From Cytophagaceae bacterium (GTDB taxonomy: Bacteria; Bacteroidota; Bacteroidia; Cytophagales; Cytophagaceae): a stretch of 36,613 bases of DNA. The position numbers and the translations under genes are program-made. This document shows positions 28,944-36,613 of this stretch, in pieces (the first letter of the stretch is position 1; each line of letters opens with the position of its first letter). The notes under the pieces were generated by a model that was not told the DNA's origin, did not search any database, and worked only from the letters and a program-made list of their open reading frames with translations. The stretch covers positions 1 to 36,613 of the forward strand of contig JAIERY010000282.1 of assembly GCA_019746425.1 (NCBI GenBank), given 5' to 3'.

Positions 28944-29744
28944 TTATCTTCTCTTTTTTATCCTGACTTTGGATTCTTTTACAAAAAATTTTATCGTACG
29001 GTTGTCCGTATTTATATAGTAAGTACCTTCTTTTAAATTTTTAGTTTCTATCTCTTTCTTATATCCGCTTTCCAGTATGTTTCCATATGCGTCAAGAAGT
29101 TCATAGGGTGCTTCCCGCGAAAATAAAATTTTCCTTTCCATGGATGGAGTAATTTCAAGCCGAGGAATGTCCGATTCATATTCGGCCACCTGGGAATAGA
29201 ACACCTGGCCGTTTTTATCTATATATTTTACTCTGTACTTGTTCAGGTGCGAATGATGTATAGAAGGAGCGGAGTATGAAGAATCTTTCCGTACATTTAT
29301 TTTATTGATAATCGTCCAGGTATTATTTACAAATTGTTCCAGCTTGTATTCTCCTTCTTTTTCCCCTTTGGTTTTCCATGTAATACTATCTGATCTTACT
29401 TCAAATGAAAGAAATGCAAAGCTATGCATATGACGTCTGAAAGGATAATTCAGAATTTTTGGTTTGCAATCGTTATGATGAAATATTTTGATTTCGACCG
29501 TATCATTTATTCTAAAACCTGAAAGATCTATTTCATAAGCAGACTGAAAGGAGGAAGTTGCAATACTATCGTATACCAGTTTCCCATTGATCCATACTTC
29601 TTTGGTGCAGAATGTTTTCATATCGCTTGTGAACGGGTTCTGTACATAGAGATTTTTCCCTGTGTATATTCCTTTTATTTTAAGCTGCTGGGCGCATAAG
29701 GAAGACTTAATCAATAATAGCGTGCAAAAAATAAAAAATCTCAT
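28944..29744 (-). CDS. Hypothetical secreted protein
   Basis: 266 aa with signal peptide MRFFIFCTLLLIKSSLCAQ. Confidence 0.65.
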   Translation of the reverse strand: MRFFIFCTLLLIKSSLCAQQLKIKGIYTGKNLYVQNPFTSDMKTFCTKEVWINGKLVYDSIATSSFQSAYEIDLSGFRINDTVEIKIFHHNDCKPKILNYPFRRHMHSFAFLSFEVRSDSITWKTKGEKEGEYKLEQFVNNTWTIINKINVRKDSSYSAPSIHHSHLNKYRVKYIDKNGQVFYSQVAEYESDIPRLEITPSMERKILFSREAPYELLDAYGNILESGYKKEIETKNLKEGTYYINTDNRTIKFFVKESKVRIKKRR

Positions 29745-29796
29745 AGGTGTTTTTCACAGATATATTCCCGGAAGGGACGATAGGTAAACCGAGGTT

Positions 29797-30147
29797 TTAT
29801 TCTTTTCCCCCTTCCACAATCCACCATTGATTTCCGAAGGGATCTTCGATACCGGCGGTATAGCCATAACCTTGTTGCTGTGGTTTCATTAAATCTTTGG
29901 CACCTTTATTTAAAGCAGTCTGATAAATGCGGTCTACCTCTTTTACATATATAAACATGCCAGCAGGTTTTTCTTTCCATGCCTCAGATGCTTCGGCAAA
30001 CATAATTACTGCATCATGAATTTTTATTTCACCATGCATGATCTTGTCATTTTCTCCACGGGCCATATATTGTTCTGTCGCTCCGAAAACCGATTTTGCA
30101 AATTCATAAAATGCCTTTGAATTTTTTAAAATCAGGTAAGGCATCAC
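29797..30147 (-). CDS. VOC-family (glyoxalase/PhnB-like) protein
   Basis: MPYLILKNSKAFYEFAKSVFGATE...MHGEIKIHDAVIMFAEASEAW...GYTAGIEDPFGNQWWIVEG. Confidence 0.9.
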   Translation of the reverse strand: MMPYLILKNSKAFYEFAKSVFGATEQYMARGENDKIMHGEIKIHDAVIMFAEASEAWKEKPAGMFIYVKEVDRIYQTALNKGAKDLMKPQQQGYGYTAGIEDPFGNQWWIVEGGKE

Positions 30148-30241
30148 AGGGAGGTATTATTGGGGGATTTTCATAAGTTATAATTTATTAATGTATTTCT
30201 TGTTATGTTGTGTTTATAAAAGTACCAAAAAATTATTTAAC

Positions 30242-30373
30242 CGTCATTCCCCTAAAGGGGCAAGCCGCGCAGGTGGGAATCTCCGGATAGAGAAATAAAA
30301 ACTGTTTTATGCATTCTGCTTCTTATTTAATCGAGTACAAAAGGACGAGATTCCCGCCTGCGCGGGAATGACG
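30242..30373. repeat. CGTCATTCCCGCGCAGGCGGGAATCTC inverted-repeat element
   Basis: Left arm CGTCATTCCC-(insert)-GCGCAGGTGGGAATCTC; right arm revcomp CGTCATTCCCGCGCAGGCGGGAATCTC. Confidence 0.8.
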
Positions 30374-30407
30374 CATAGAGTAGATATGATGCAATCATCA
30401 CAGAAAA

Positions 30408-30442
30408 TAAAAAAACCCGCAGAGAAAATTCCCTGCGGGTTC
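30408..30442 (-). terminator. Terminator of the metalloprotease gene
   Basis: AACCCGCAG...CTGCGGGTT with flanking A/T runs. Confidence 0.75.
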
Positions 30443-30464
30443 ATATTTTGTTTTATGGTAAAGA

Positions 30465-33068
30465 TTATTCTGTCCTGATAATATTTTTCACAGATACACC
30501 ATTGCTGGTTAGCACGTGAATGATATATAATCCCGGACCGAAGTTTTGTCCTACCGTAACTTCTGCAGACTCGATAGTTCCGGTGTTAAATATTTCCTGT
30601 CCCTGCACATCGTATACTTTTACAGAAAGAATGCTTTCTCCATTCTGTGCAGTAATCGTTGTCTGGTCTTTGAACGGATGCGGAGCAGTTACGATAGCTG
30701 CCGCTTGCGGTGTTGCGCAGCCTCCGACCTGAACAGTTTTGTTGTATTGTTTATACCATGGAGTAACGCTGTAATTTGCTCCAACGCTTAAAGTATATGT
30801 GCCCGCTGCTGCATAGACTACAGTTGCTTTTTTTGTATCTGCATCAACTGTAACAGTTGCCTGTCCGGATGTCCACCAGCTTGCGCTTGAGAATGAGAAT
30901 TCAGGAGAGAAAGTGAATTGTACAGCCTGTCCTACGTTCACGCATGCCGGTCCATTGATACCTGCTGCCGTAGTGCTTGCTACTGTAACAGTGACCACAG
31001 AAGATGTTCCTGTCGCACCTGCATTGTCAGTGGCTACCGCTTTCAAACTGTAAGTTCCTGCTGCTGCATTGGCAATTACAAATGAATAAGGCGCAGAAAC
31101 ATCAGAGCCCAGTAAAGTAGAACCGTTGAAGAAATCAACTTTGCTTATTGTTCCGTCAGCATCGCTTGCTGTTGCATTGATAGTGATGCTGGTGCCTGGG
31201 GTAAATGTTTGTCCGTTTGTCGGAGAAGTTATAGATACTGTCGGCGCTGTATTTCCTGTCGGCACATAGACCTGTATGTTGATGGATGCAGAATTTCCGA
31301 TACCGCCTGCATTGTCAGTAGCTCTTGCAGTAACATTATAGGAACCTGCAGTTGATGTATTCCATGTAAACGAGTAAGGGGCTGAAAGATCTTCTCCGAG
31401 TTTTGTAGTGCCGTTGAAGAATTCGACTTTAGCAATGGTGCCATCAGCATCCGATGCAGTTGCATTGATCACAATGCTTGCAGGCGCTGAATAAGTAATT
31501 CCGTTTGGAGGAGAGGTAATGCTTACAGTTGGGTTCTGATTCGGAGTAGCAGATACAGGCACTGTGCCTGAAATGAAATATTCTCCTATGGAAGCATAAT
31601 CAGAGTAGCCATCTGTCGCCGGATTTTTATCTCCCACTCCATCCACATGCAGGTAATAAGTTCCTGCAGCAAGGTTGATGGATACTGAAGCGTTCAGCAC
31701 AGTGCCGGTAGGGCTGCTGGTTGCCAATACATTTCCAGCGTCATTGGTAAGATTGATCAGCACATCCAGGTCAGGATGTGTAGGGGATGGATTTACAGTT
31801 AAACTTACAGTACCTCCTGAAGTAGTAAATCTGTAAACATCTATATCTGTTCTTTGCGTAATGATTCCATAATTGGCAGTACCTGTTACTGATCCGTTGG
31901 AAGCAATTGTCAGAGCTTTGGCAGCAGCGATAGTGTTTCCTGCCTCATCTGCTCTATAAGTAATACCATGTTTAGCCTGGGTGATAAGTGCAAGATCATC
32001 TTCTGTATTGTTGGCAGAAGTATACTCGCCTCTGCTCCATTGTGCAAGCGTTTTGTAGTAACCTACTCCCATGATAGGAGCCCAGTTACCCTGTCCCTGA
32101 TAGTAACCTTCGCTTGGAGTGATTCTTCCATCATGGCTTAAGCCGAAAGTATGTCCTACTTCGTGAGAACCGGCTTCTCCCGCTCCTTTTACTCCGCTGT
32201 TAAACACCCAGCATGGTGTATTGTCTCCCCAACTGAATGAATTTAAGTAAGCAACTCCTCCTGCTGTGGGCGCAGCAGTTTTGGTTGGAGTGAATATGCA
32301 GCGCATTTTTCTGTTGGCTGGGGCAGCATTAAAGATAGCTTCATTGGTGGTGATGTTAAGATTGAATGGACGGAAATCTTCGCTGATCATTTTCCAGATC
32401 TCTGTGATTTCTGCCTCAGTCATGTTAGCTGGCTGTGCGTCGATGGGATTTCCTCCATTCCAACGTGTACCAGAAACATATTGGCCGTCAAAGTCAAGGT
32501 ATACTACTCCCACTGCACCCGGCAGACTCTGTAAATTATATACAGATGAGCTGGCAGGGGGTGCCTGCTCTGCGAGCGGCGTGGCACCATTTTCTATATT
32601 CATGTTGATACAGATCACATCATGAGCATCCACTTCTTTTACAAATACATTTCCCTGTGCATCGGAATAGTATTCATAGGCTTTCTCTTCGGAAGGGATC
32701 ACGGCTGTTCCTTCGAGCTTGCCGTTTTTAACAGTGAAGAATACATTGGATCCTGCGCTTCCTTTTACTTCTCCGATAATGGTTTCCGTTCCATTAGAAG
32801 AAGTGTTTACATTAATTACTGCGGAAAGAGGCGCTTCGCTGGTCGGAATGCTTTTCTCATTTCCTCCGCGTGCATTTTTAATAGTTACGCTTGAGTAAAA
32901 CTCTGAAACGGTTCCGAGTTTTACCGGCGTATGCCCTTCGTGGTCATGCTGTGCAAGTGCAGCAGATGAAAATGAAATTACCGCGGCGGCAGTAAAAACA
33001 TTTTTCATCAAAGAAGAGCACTGTTGTAAGAATTTTGTTTTCACATTCCTGTGTGCAAGTGTCATCAT
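30465..33068 (-). CDS. Secreted zinc metalloprotease with PPC domain, two Ig-like repeats and T9SS C-terminal sorting domain
   Basis: GSHEVGHTFGLSHDG (HExxHxxGLxHD); TDIDVYRFTTSGGTVSLTV...GTYYLHVDG (PPC-like); two PTVSITSP.NG repeats; C-term SILSVKVYDVQGQEIFNTG...GLYIIHVLTSNGVSVKNIIRTE. Confidence 0.88.
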   Translation of the reverse strand: MMTLAHRNVKTKFLQQCSSLMKNVFTAAAVISFSSAALAQHDHEGHTPVKLGTVSEFYSSVTIKNARGGNEKSIPTSEAPLSAVINVNTSSNGTETIIGEVKGSAGSNVFFTVKNGKLEGTAVIPSEEKAYEYYSDAQGNVFVKEVDAHDVICINMNIENGATPLAEQAPPASSSVYNLQSLPGAVGVVYLDFDGQYVSGTRWNGGNPIDAQPANMTEAEITEIWKMISEDFRPFNLNITTNEAIFNAAPANRKMRCIFTPTKTAAPTAGGVAYLNSFSWGDNTPCWVFNSGVKGAGEAGSHEVGHTFGLSHDGRITPSEGYYQGQGNWAPIMGVGYYKTLAQWSRGEYTSANNTEDDLALITQAKHGITYRADEAGNTIAAAKALTIASNGSVTGTANYGIITQRTDIDVYRFTTSGGTVSLTVNPSPTHPDLDVLINLTNDAGNVLATSSPTGTVLNASVSINLAAGTYYLHVDGVGDKNPATDGYSDYASIGEYFISGTVPVSATPNQNPTVSITSPPNGITYSAPASIVINATASDADGTIAKVEFFNGTTKLGEDLSAPYSFTWNTSTAGSYNVTARATDNAGGIGNSASINIQVYVPTGNTAPTVSITSPTNGQTFTPGTSITINATASDADGTISKVDFFNGSTLLGSDVSAPYSFVIANAAAGTYSLKAVATDNAGATGTSSVVTVTVASTTAAGINGPACVNVGQAVQFTFSPEFSFSSASWWTSGQATVTVDADTKKATVVYAAAGTYTLSVGANYSVTPWYKQYNKTVQVGGCATPQAAAIVTAPHPFKDQTTITAQNGESILSVKVYDVQGQEIFNTGTIESAEVTVGQNFGPGLYIIHVLTSNGVSVKNIIRTE

Positions 33069-33513
33069 AGTGATTTTGTTTAGTTAGAAAATTGAACTGG
33101 GTATATGAACAGCACATAAATATTACAGGCAAATGCCCCTTTGCCGCATAATGAGTTTAAGTACTGCTTATTGAAAGTCATTTTTGAGAACGCTGAGTGG
33201 GACTTGTGACCAGCATAATCTCAACTTTAGATGTGTGGGGTTGATGCAAGTAAAGTAAAATTAAAATTACAGGCAAGCGAATTTTACTAAAAAAATATTT
33301 TTTAGGATTATACCTTGAATATTTGAGTGTGGTATTAAAAGATTGCGGTGTGCGGCGGTAACGTACACTTATAAATGAGTATATTTTGAGGGTATAATAA
33401 TTTCATCTGAAAAAAATATCATTCGGAGCGAAATGAAAAATCCCGGGAATTATCTTCACCAGGATTTCTTACTTTATTTGAAACGATATAATATAATATG
33501 TCTATCGCTTTAA

Positions 33514-34458
33514 TTATCCTCCCGCTTCGTTCTTTTTATTCTTGTATTCTCCCATAGTAATAGACATCAGTTCTTTCATCGTTCTTTGCATATTGTCTGC
33601 AGAGCCGTCAAGGAAAATAGTATTGCCTTTACCGTGTTCGGAGAAATGTTTCAAAGCTTCTGTCCACATGGAAAATAAGATTACCGAAGCATGCAGATTG
33701 GCTTCCTGCATTTCTTTTGCAGCCTGAGTCATACCTTTTGCAACTTCCTGTCTGAAAAGCGCCACACCCTGTCCGCGCAGCATTGCCGCTTCACGTTCTG
33801 CATTCGCCGCAATTTTGATAGCGTTGCCCTCCGCTTCGGCTGCCTTTGTTTTAGTAATCAATAGGGCCTGTCCTTCATTTTCTGCCGCAGCTTTAAGGTT
33901 GTTGGATGCCACAACCTGCGCCATAGATCTCATGATGTCTTCATCGAAAGTGATATCGTTTAATTGAAGATCCTGCAAGTGATATCCCCAGGTTTCCAAT
34001 GTGTGGTCCAGCTGCTGCTTTACATCTTCCACAATATCTCTTCGAAGAGATAAAACTTCAGATTGTTTCTTGGTAGCTACATAACTTCTTATGGATCCTT
34101 CAATGGTTCTTGTCAGCGCCTGCATCAGACTTATTTTATCTACGAATTTAAAAGCTACGTTTTTTATAGTCTCAGGATCCTGGTTCAATACAGAATAAAG
34201 AAGCATGGCCTTGAAGTGTACATTGGCCTGGTCAATTGTGGTAGCCTGAAATTCCAATTCAACGGAGTGGTTCTGAACAGAAACTCTTCTGTAGATCTGC
34301 TCGATGATGGGAATTTTTAGACTAAGCCCGGGAGTTAAGATTCTTCTGTACTTCCCGAATACAGTGATTACTGCAACTGTTCCCTGACGAACGGTTACAA
34401 AAGACATAAATAAAATAAGAACTCCGAGTACGATGAGTACAATTGTTGAAATTTCCAT
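33514..34458 (-). CDS. SPFH/Band 7 (stomatin-like) protein
   Basis: VRQGTVAVITVFGKYRRILTPGLSLKIPIIEQIYRRVSVQNHSVEL; coiled-coil AAEAEGNAIKIAANAEREAAMLRGQG. Confidence 0.88.
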   Translation of the reverse strand: MEISTIVLIVLGVLILFMSFVTVRQGTVAVITVFGKYRRILTPGLSLKIPIIEQIYRRVSVQNHSVELEFQATTIDQANVHFKAMLLYSVLNQDPETIKNVAFKFVDKISLMQALTRTIEGSIRSYVATKKQSEVLSLRRDIVEDVKQQLDHTLETWGYHLQDLQLNDITFDEDIMRSMAQVVASNNLKAAAENEGQALLITKTKAAEAEGNAIKIAANAEREAAMLRGQGVALFRQEVAKGMTQAAKEMQEANLHASVILFSMWTEALKHFSEHGKGNTIFLDGSADNMQRTMKELMSITMGEYKNKKNEAGG

Positions 34459-34692
34459 AATTATATTTATTAGGGTTAGAGAAAGATATTACTGTTGGTA
34501 AATTGATTGCAAATATTGAATATAGGAGTAAGACTCTAAGGAAGCAATATTATGAGTGTATTTGTAATAAAAAGATTAAAATAGATGAAAAGGAGATAAA
34601 ACAAAATTTTCATTTGAGAATTTTAGATATATACTTTTAATACCTTAATTAAATAAAAGGCAAATTGCTTGTGAATATTTTAGTATAGAACC

Positions 34693-34902
34693 ATGGAAAA
34701 TCAGATAAGGGCAAATCTGCATCCCGGACTGGCAGTAGATATTATTCAGAAAAAAGATCAGCGCACAGGAAAACTTACCAGAGGTATTATAAAAAATATT
34801 CTTACCAGTGCCCCAAGGCATACACGTGGAATAAAAGTAAGGCTGGAAGATGGCACAGTCGGAAGGGTGCACAAAATTATAGAGGATAAAGAAGATATGT
34901 AG
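34693..34902 (+). CDS. ywbE: YwbE-family protein
   Basis: MENQIRANLHPGLAVDIIQKKDQRTGKLTRGIIKNILTSAPRHTRGIKVRLEDGTVGRV. Confidence 0.88.
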   Translation: MENQIRANLHPGLAVDIIQKKDQRTGKLTRGIIKNILTSAPRHTRGIKVRLEDGTVGRVHKIIEDKEDM

Positions 34903-34918
34903 AATGTTTAAAAAATGC

Positions 34919-34990
34919 TGTCATCTCGAGGTTAGGAGAGCTCCTGGCACACTTAAACTTTCCATGATTTCTCCTTACGTCGAAATGACA
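34919..34990. repeat. TGTCATYTCGA-type inverted-repeat element
   Basis: TGTCATCTCGAGGTTAGGAGA... / revcomp TGTCATTTCGACGTAAGGAGA. Confidence 0.75.
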
Positions 34991-35281
34991 AAAGTCAAAT
35001 CGCCTCATAATAAGCTGGCAGGCCATTCTTCCTCTTTCACATGCCCGACTTCATTGCTATTGTTGATGCTTGCAAAAACAAAATCTACGGCTTTGCGGCT
35101 TTCTTCGGTATGTTTGAAAAGTTAACATTGGAGCTTGTTTCTCCTGAAGAAGAAGGCAGTGAATAGCTCATGGAAAAATCCGGCAAGGAAACAGACGCCT
35201 TGTAAGTATAAGATCATGTTGCGTGAACAAACAAACTGTATGGCATGATGAAAGCATACTGGATGCTGATAGAGCTTGGTT

Positions 35282-35692
35282 TCAGAAGGATACTTGCTCT
35301 ATCCACTCTTTTGCTTCTGCAGGTTTTTCAAACCATGCCGCTTTCATTTGATTTCCGGCTTTAGAAAGCATGACATTTTCTATGCAGACCCGGGCATGAG
35401 GTTCGCTGGGTTTGATAAAGCTTACAGCCTGAAAGCCATTGGACGTTGCGTAAGGCAGGAATTCTTCTTCCAGCCAGGTGCAGTCGTTGTAACTGATGTA
35501 TTTCATTTCGTAGCAATCCACCAGCACTTTATTCAGGTTGAATTTTTTTAATTGCTCAAACATTTCGAGTGTATTCTTTCTGAAATCTGTTCCTTCCATA
35601 AGGCCCTGCACTTTCATGGTAATGAAAGAAGTAAACGGAAGATGGGAAAGCGAAAAGTTGTATTCCGGGGAATTGGCAAGATAAGTAGTCAT
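35282..35692 (-). CDS. STAS-like domain protein
   Basis: 136 aa; NLNKVLVDCYEMKYISYNDCTWLEEEFLP alpha/beta pattern resembling STAS-type proteins. Confidence 0.6.
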   Translation of the reverse strand: MTTYLANSPEYNFSLSHLPFTSFITMKVQGLMEGTDFRKNTLEMFEQLKKFNLNKVLVDCYEMKYISYNDCTWLEEEFLPYATSNGFQAVSFIKPSEPHARVCIENVMLSKAGNQMKAAWFEKPAEAKEWIEQVSF

Positions 35693-35775
35693 AAAAAAAT
35701 CTGTTTCGTAAAAATCAATAACCGTATTTTCCGCAATTTGTTTATTTTTTTATCTTACTGTATAAATTCTATTTT

Positions 35776-35871
35776 ATGAAAAAAGTATTGTTAACACTTT
35801 TGATTCTCGCAGTCTCTTCGGGAATATTTATTTATTGTACTGATTCTTCTGAAGAAGCAGGCTGGCAATAG
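35776..35871 (+). CDS. Candidate 31-aa mini-lipoprotein
   Basis: MKKVLLTLLILAVSSGIFIYCTDSSEEAGWQ*; basic N-terminus, hydrophobic core, Cys, short acidic tail. Confidence 0.4.
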   Translation: MKKVLLTLLILAVSSGIFIYCTDSSEEAGWQ

Positions 35872-36022
35872 AATAGCTGAGTGAAAAATTAAAAAAACAG
35901 AAAGAATGAATTTCATGAATGGCAAGCAGATTATTTTGGATCCAATGGTAATACGTAAGGAAAAAAAAGAGGGCTGCCAGACCAGAGATACTTTAGGACA
36001 TCACTAAAAATTCTCAATTTAT

Positions 36023-36066
36023 CACCTCGGCTCTCCCCTTCTCCTAAATGAGAGGGGGAGAAGGTG
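36023..36066. repeat. CCTTCTCC...GGAGAAGG inverted repeat
   Basis: CCTTCTCC (36037-36044) / GGAGAAGG (36057-36064), 12-nt loop. Confidence 0.5.
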
Positions 36067-36140
36067 TTTTTAGGGATACCCTTTATTATTAAATTAGAAT
36101 GGAAACAGAGTGCGATATTCTACAGGCTAAAATGATTATA

Positions 36141-36578
36141 TCAAGGAAGAAAATCACTGTTATCCTGGCCACCTTTCGCGTATTCTGATGGCGTGATTCC
36201 GATATATTTTTTAAACGTCCTGTTAAAAGCAGCTTTGGATCCAAAACCACTATCGAAAGCGATGGCTTCGATGGTAAAGTTAACAGAGGAAGATTTTAAT
36301 AATTTTCTGGCTTCATTTATCCGGTAATTGTTTATAAATTCAAAAAAATTCTTCTGCCCAACTGTATTTATAGCATAAGACAGCTGGTGCATAGACACTT
36401 TTAGCTCTTCTGCGATTTCTCCAATGGTAATTTCAGAGTCCAGGTAAAGCTTTTTTTCTTCTATATATTGTACTGCCTTGTTATAAAGTTCAATAGTTGA
36501 TTTATCAACTTCCTTCTTATCCGACAGTTTATTTTCTTGGATCACATTTATTTTCTGGGGAGTAACCTCATTAGGCAA
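36141..36578 (-). CDS. AraC-type helix-turn-helix protein (N-terminus uncertain)
   Basis: ITIGEIAEELKVSMHQLSYAINTVGQKNFFEFINNYRINEARKLLKSSSVNFTIEAIAFDSGFGSKAAFNRTFKKYIGITPSEYAK. Called start is TTG; in-frame TGA just upstream. Confidence 0.85.
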   Translation of the reverse strand: MPNEVTPQKINVIQENKLSDKKEVDKSTIELYNKAVQYIEEKKLYLDSEITIGEIAEELKVSMHQLSYAINTVGQKNFFEFINNYRINEARKLLKSSSVNFTIEAIAFDSGFGSKAAFNRTFKKYIGITPSEYAKGGQDNSDFLP

Positions 36579-36613
36579 ATAATTTCTCCAATCTAAACAG
36601 GAAGAATTTCACA

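Noticed and set aside
32266-33132. ORFs of 62-119 aa around the protease 5' end
   Set aside because: Antisense or out-of-frame to the metalloprotease CDS; no independent support.

Overview
This is a Bacteroidetes-type chromosomal window: AT-rich, A-rich leaders, a GldM homologue and a T9SS C-terminal sorting domain. I support about 28 protein-coding genes. They include truncated gldM, a neutral ceramidase-like protein, lysC, ribH, pdhA, recF plus a DUF721/DciA-like gene, a large AsmA-like protein, metX, a TonB-dependent receptor, an RND efflux operon (MFP/RND/TolC), a CAP-domain protein, a REC-domain protein with a C-terminal TM helix, a type III PKS/methyltransferase/UbiA locus, a Pmp3-like protein, a VOC protein, a T9SS-secreted metalloprotease, an SPFH protein, ywbE, a STAS-like protein and an AraC-type HTH fragment. 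The most interesting signal is the metX leader on the minus strand. A SAM-I-class riboswitch has a candidate P1 3' strand that directly abuts a 35-codon upstream ORF ending in Cys-Cys-Cys-stop, followed by competing short hairpins before metX. This looks like two sulfur amino acid sensors in series. Other notable items are two unannotated mini-proteins (27 aa TM upstream of the RND operon; 31 aa lipoprotein-like), several families of intergenic inverted-repeat elements, a MITE-like element acting as a terminator, and a possible IS200/REP-derived or ncRNA locus. No tRNA, rRNA or CRISPR was recognised. All family calls come from reading motifs; no searches were run.
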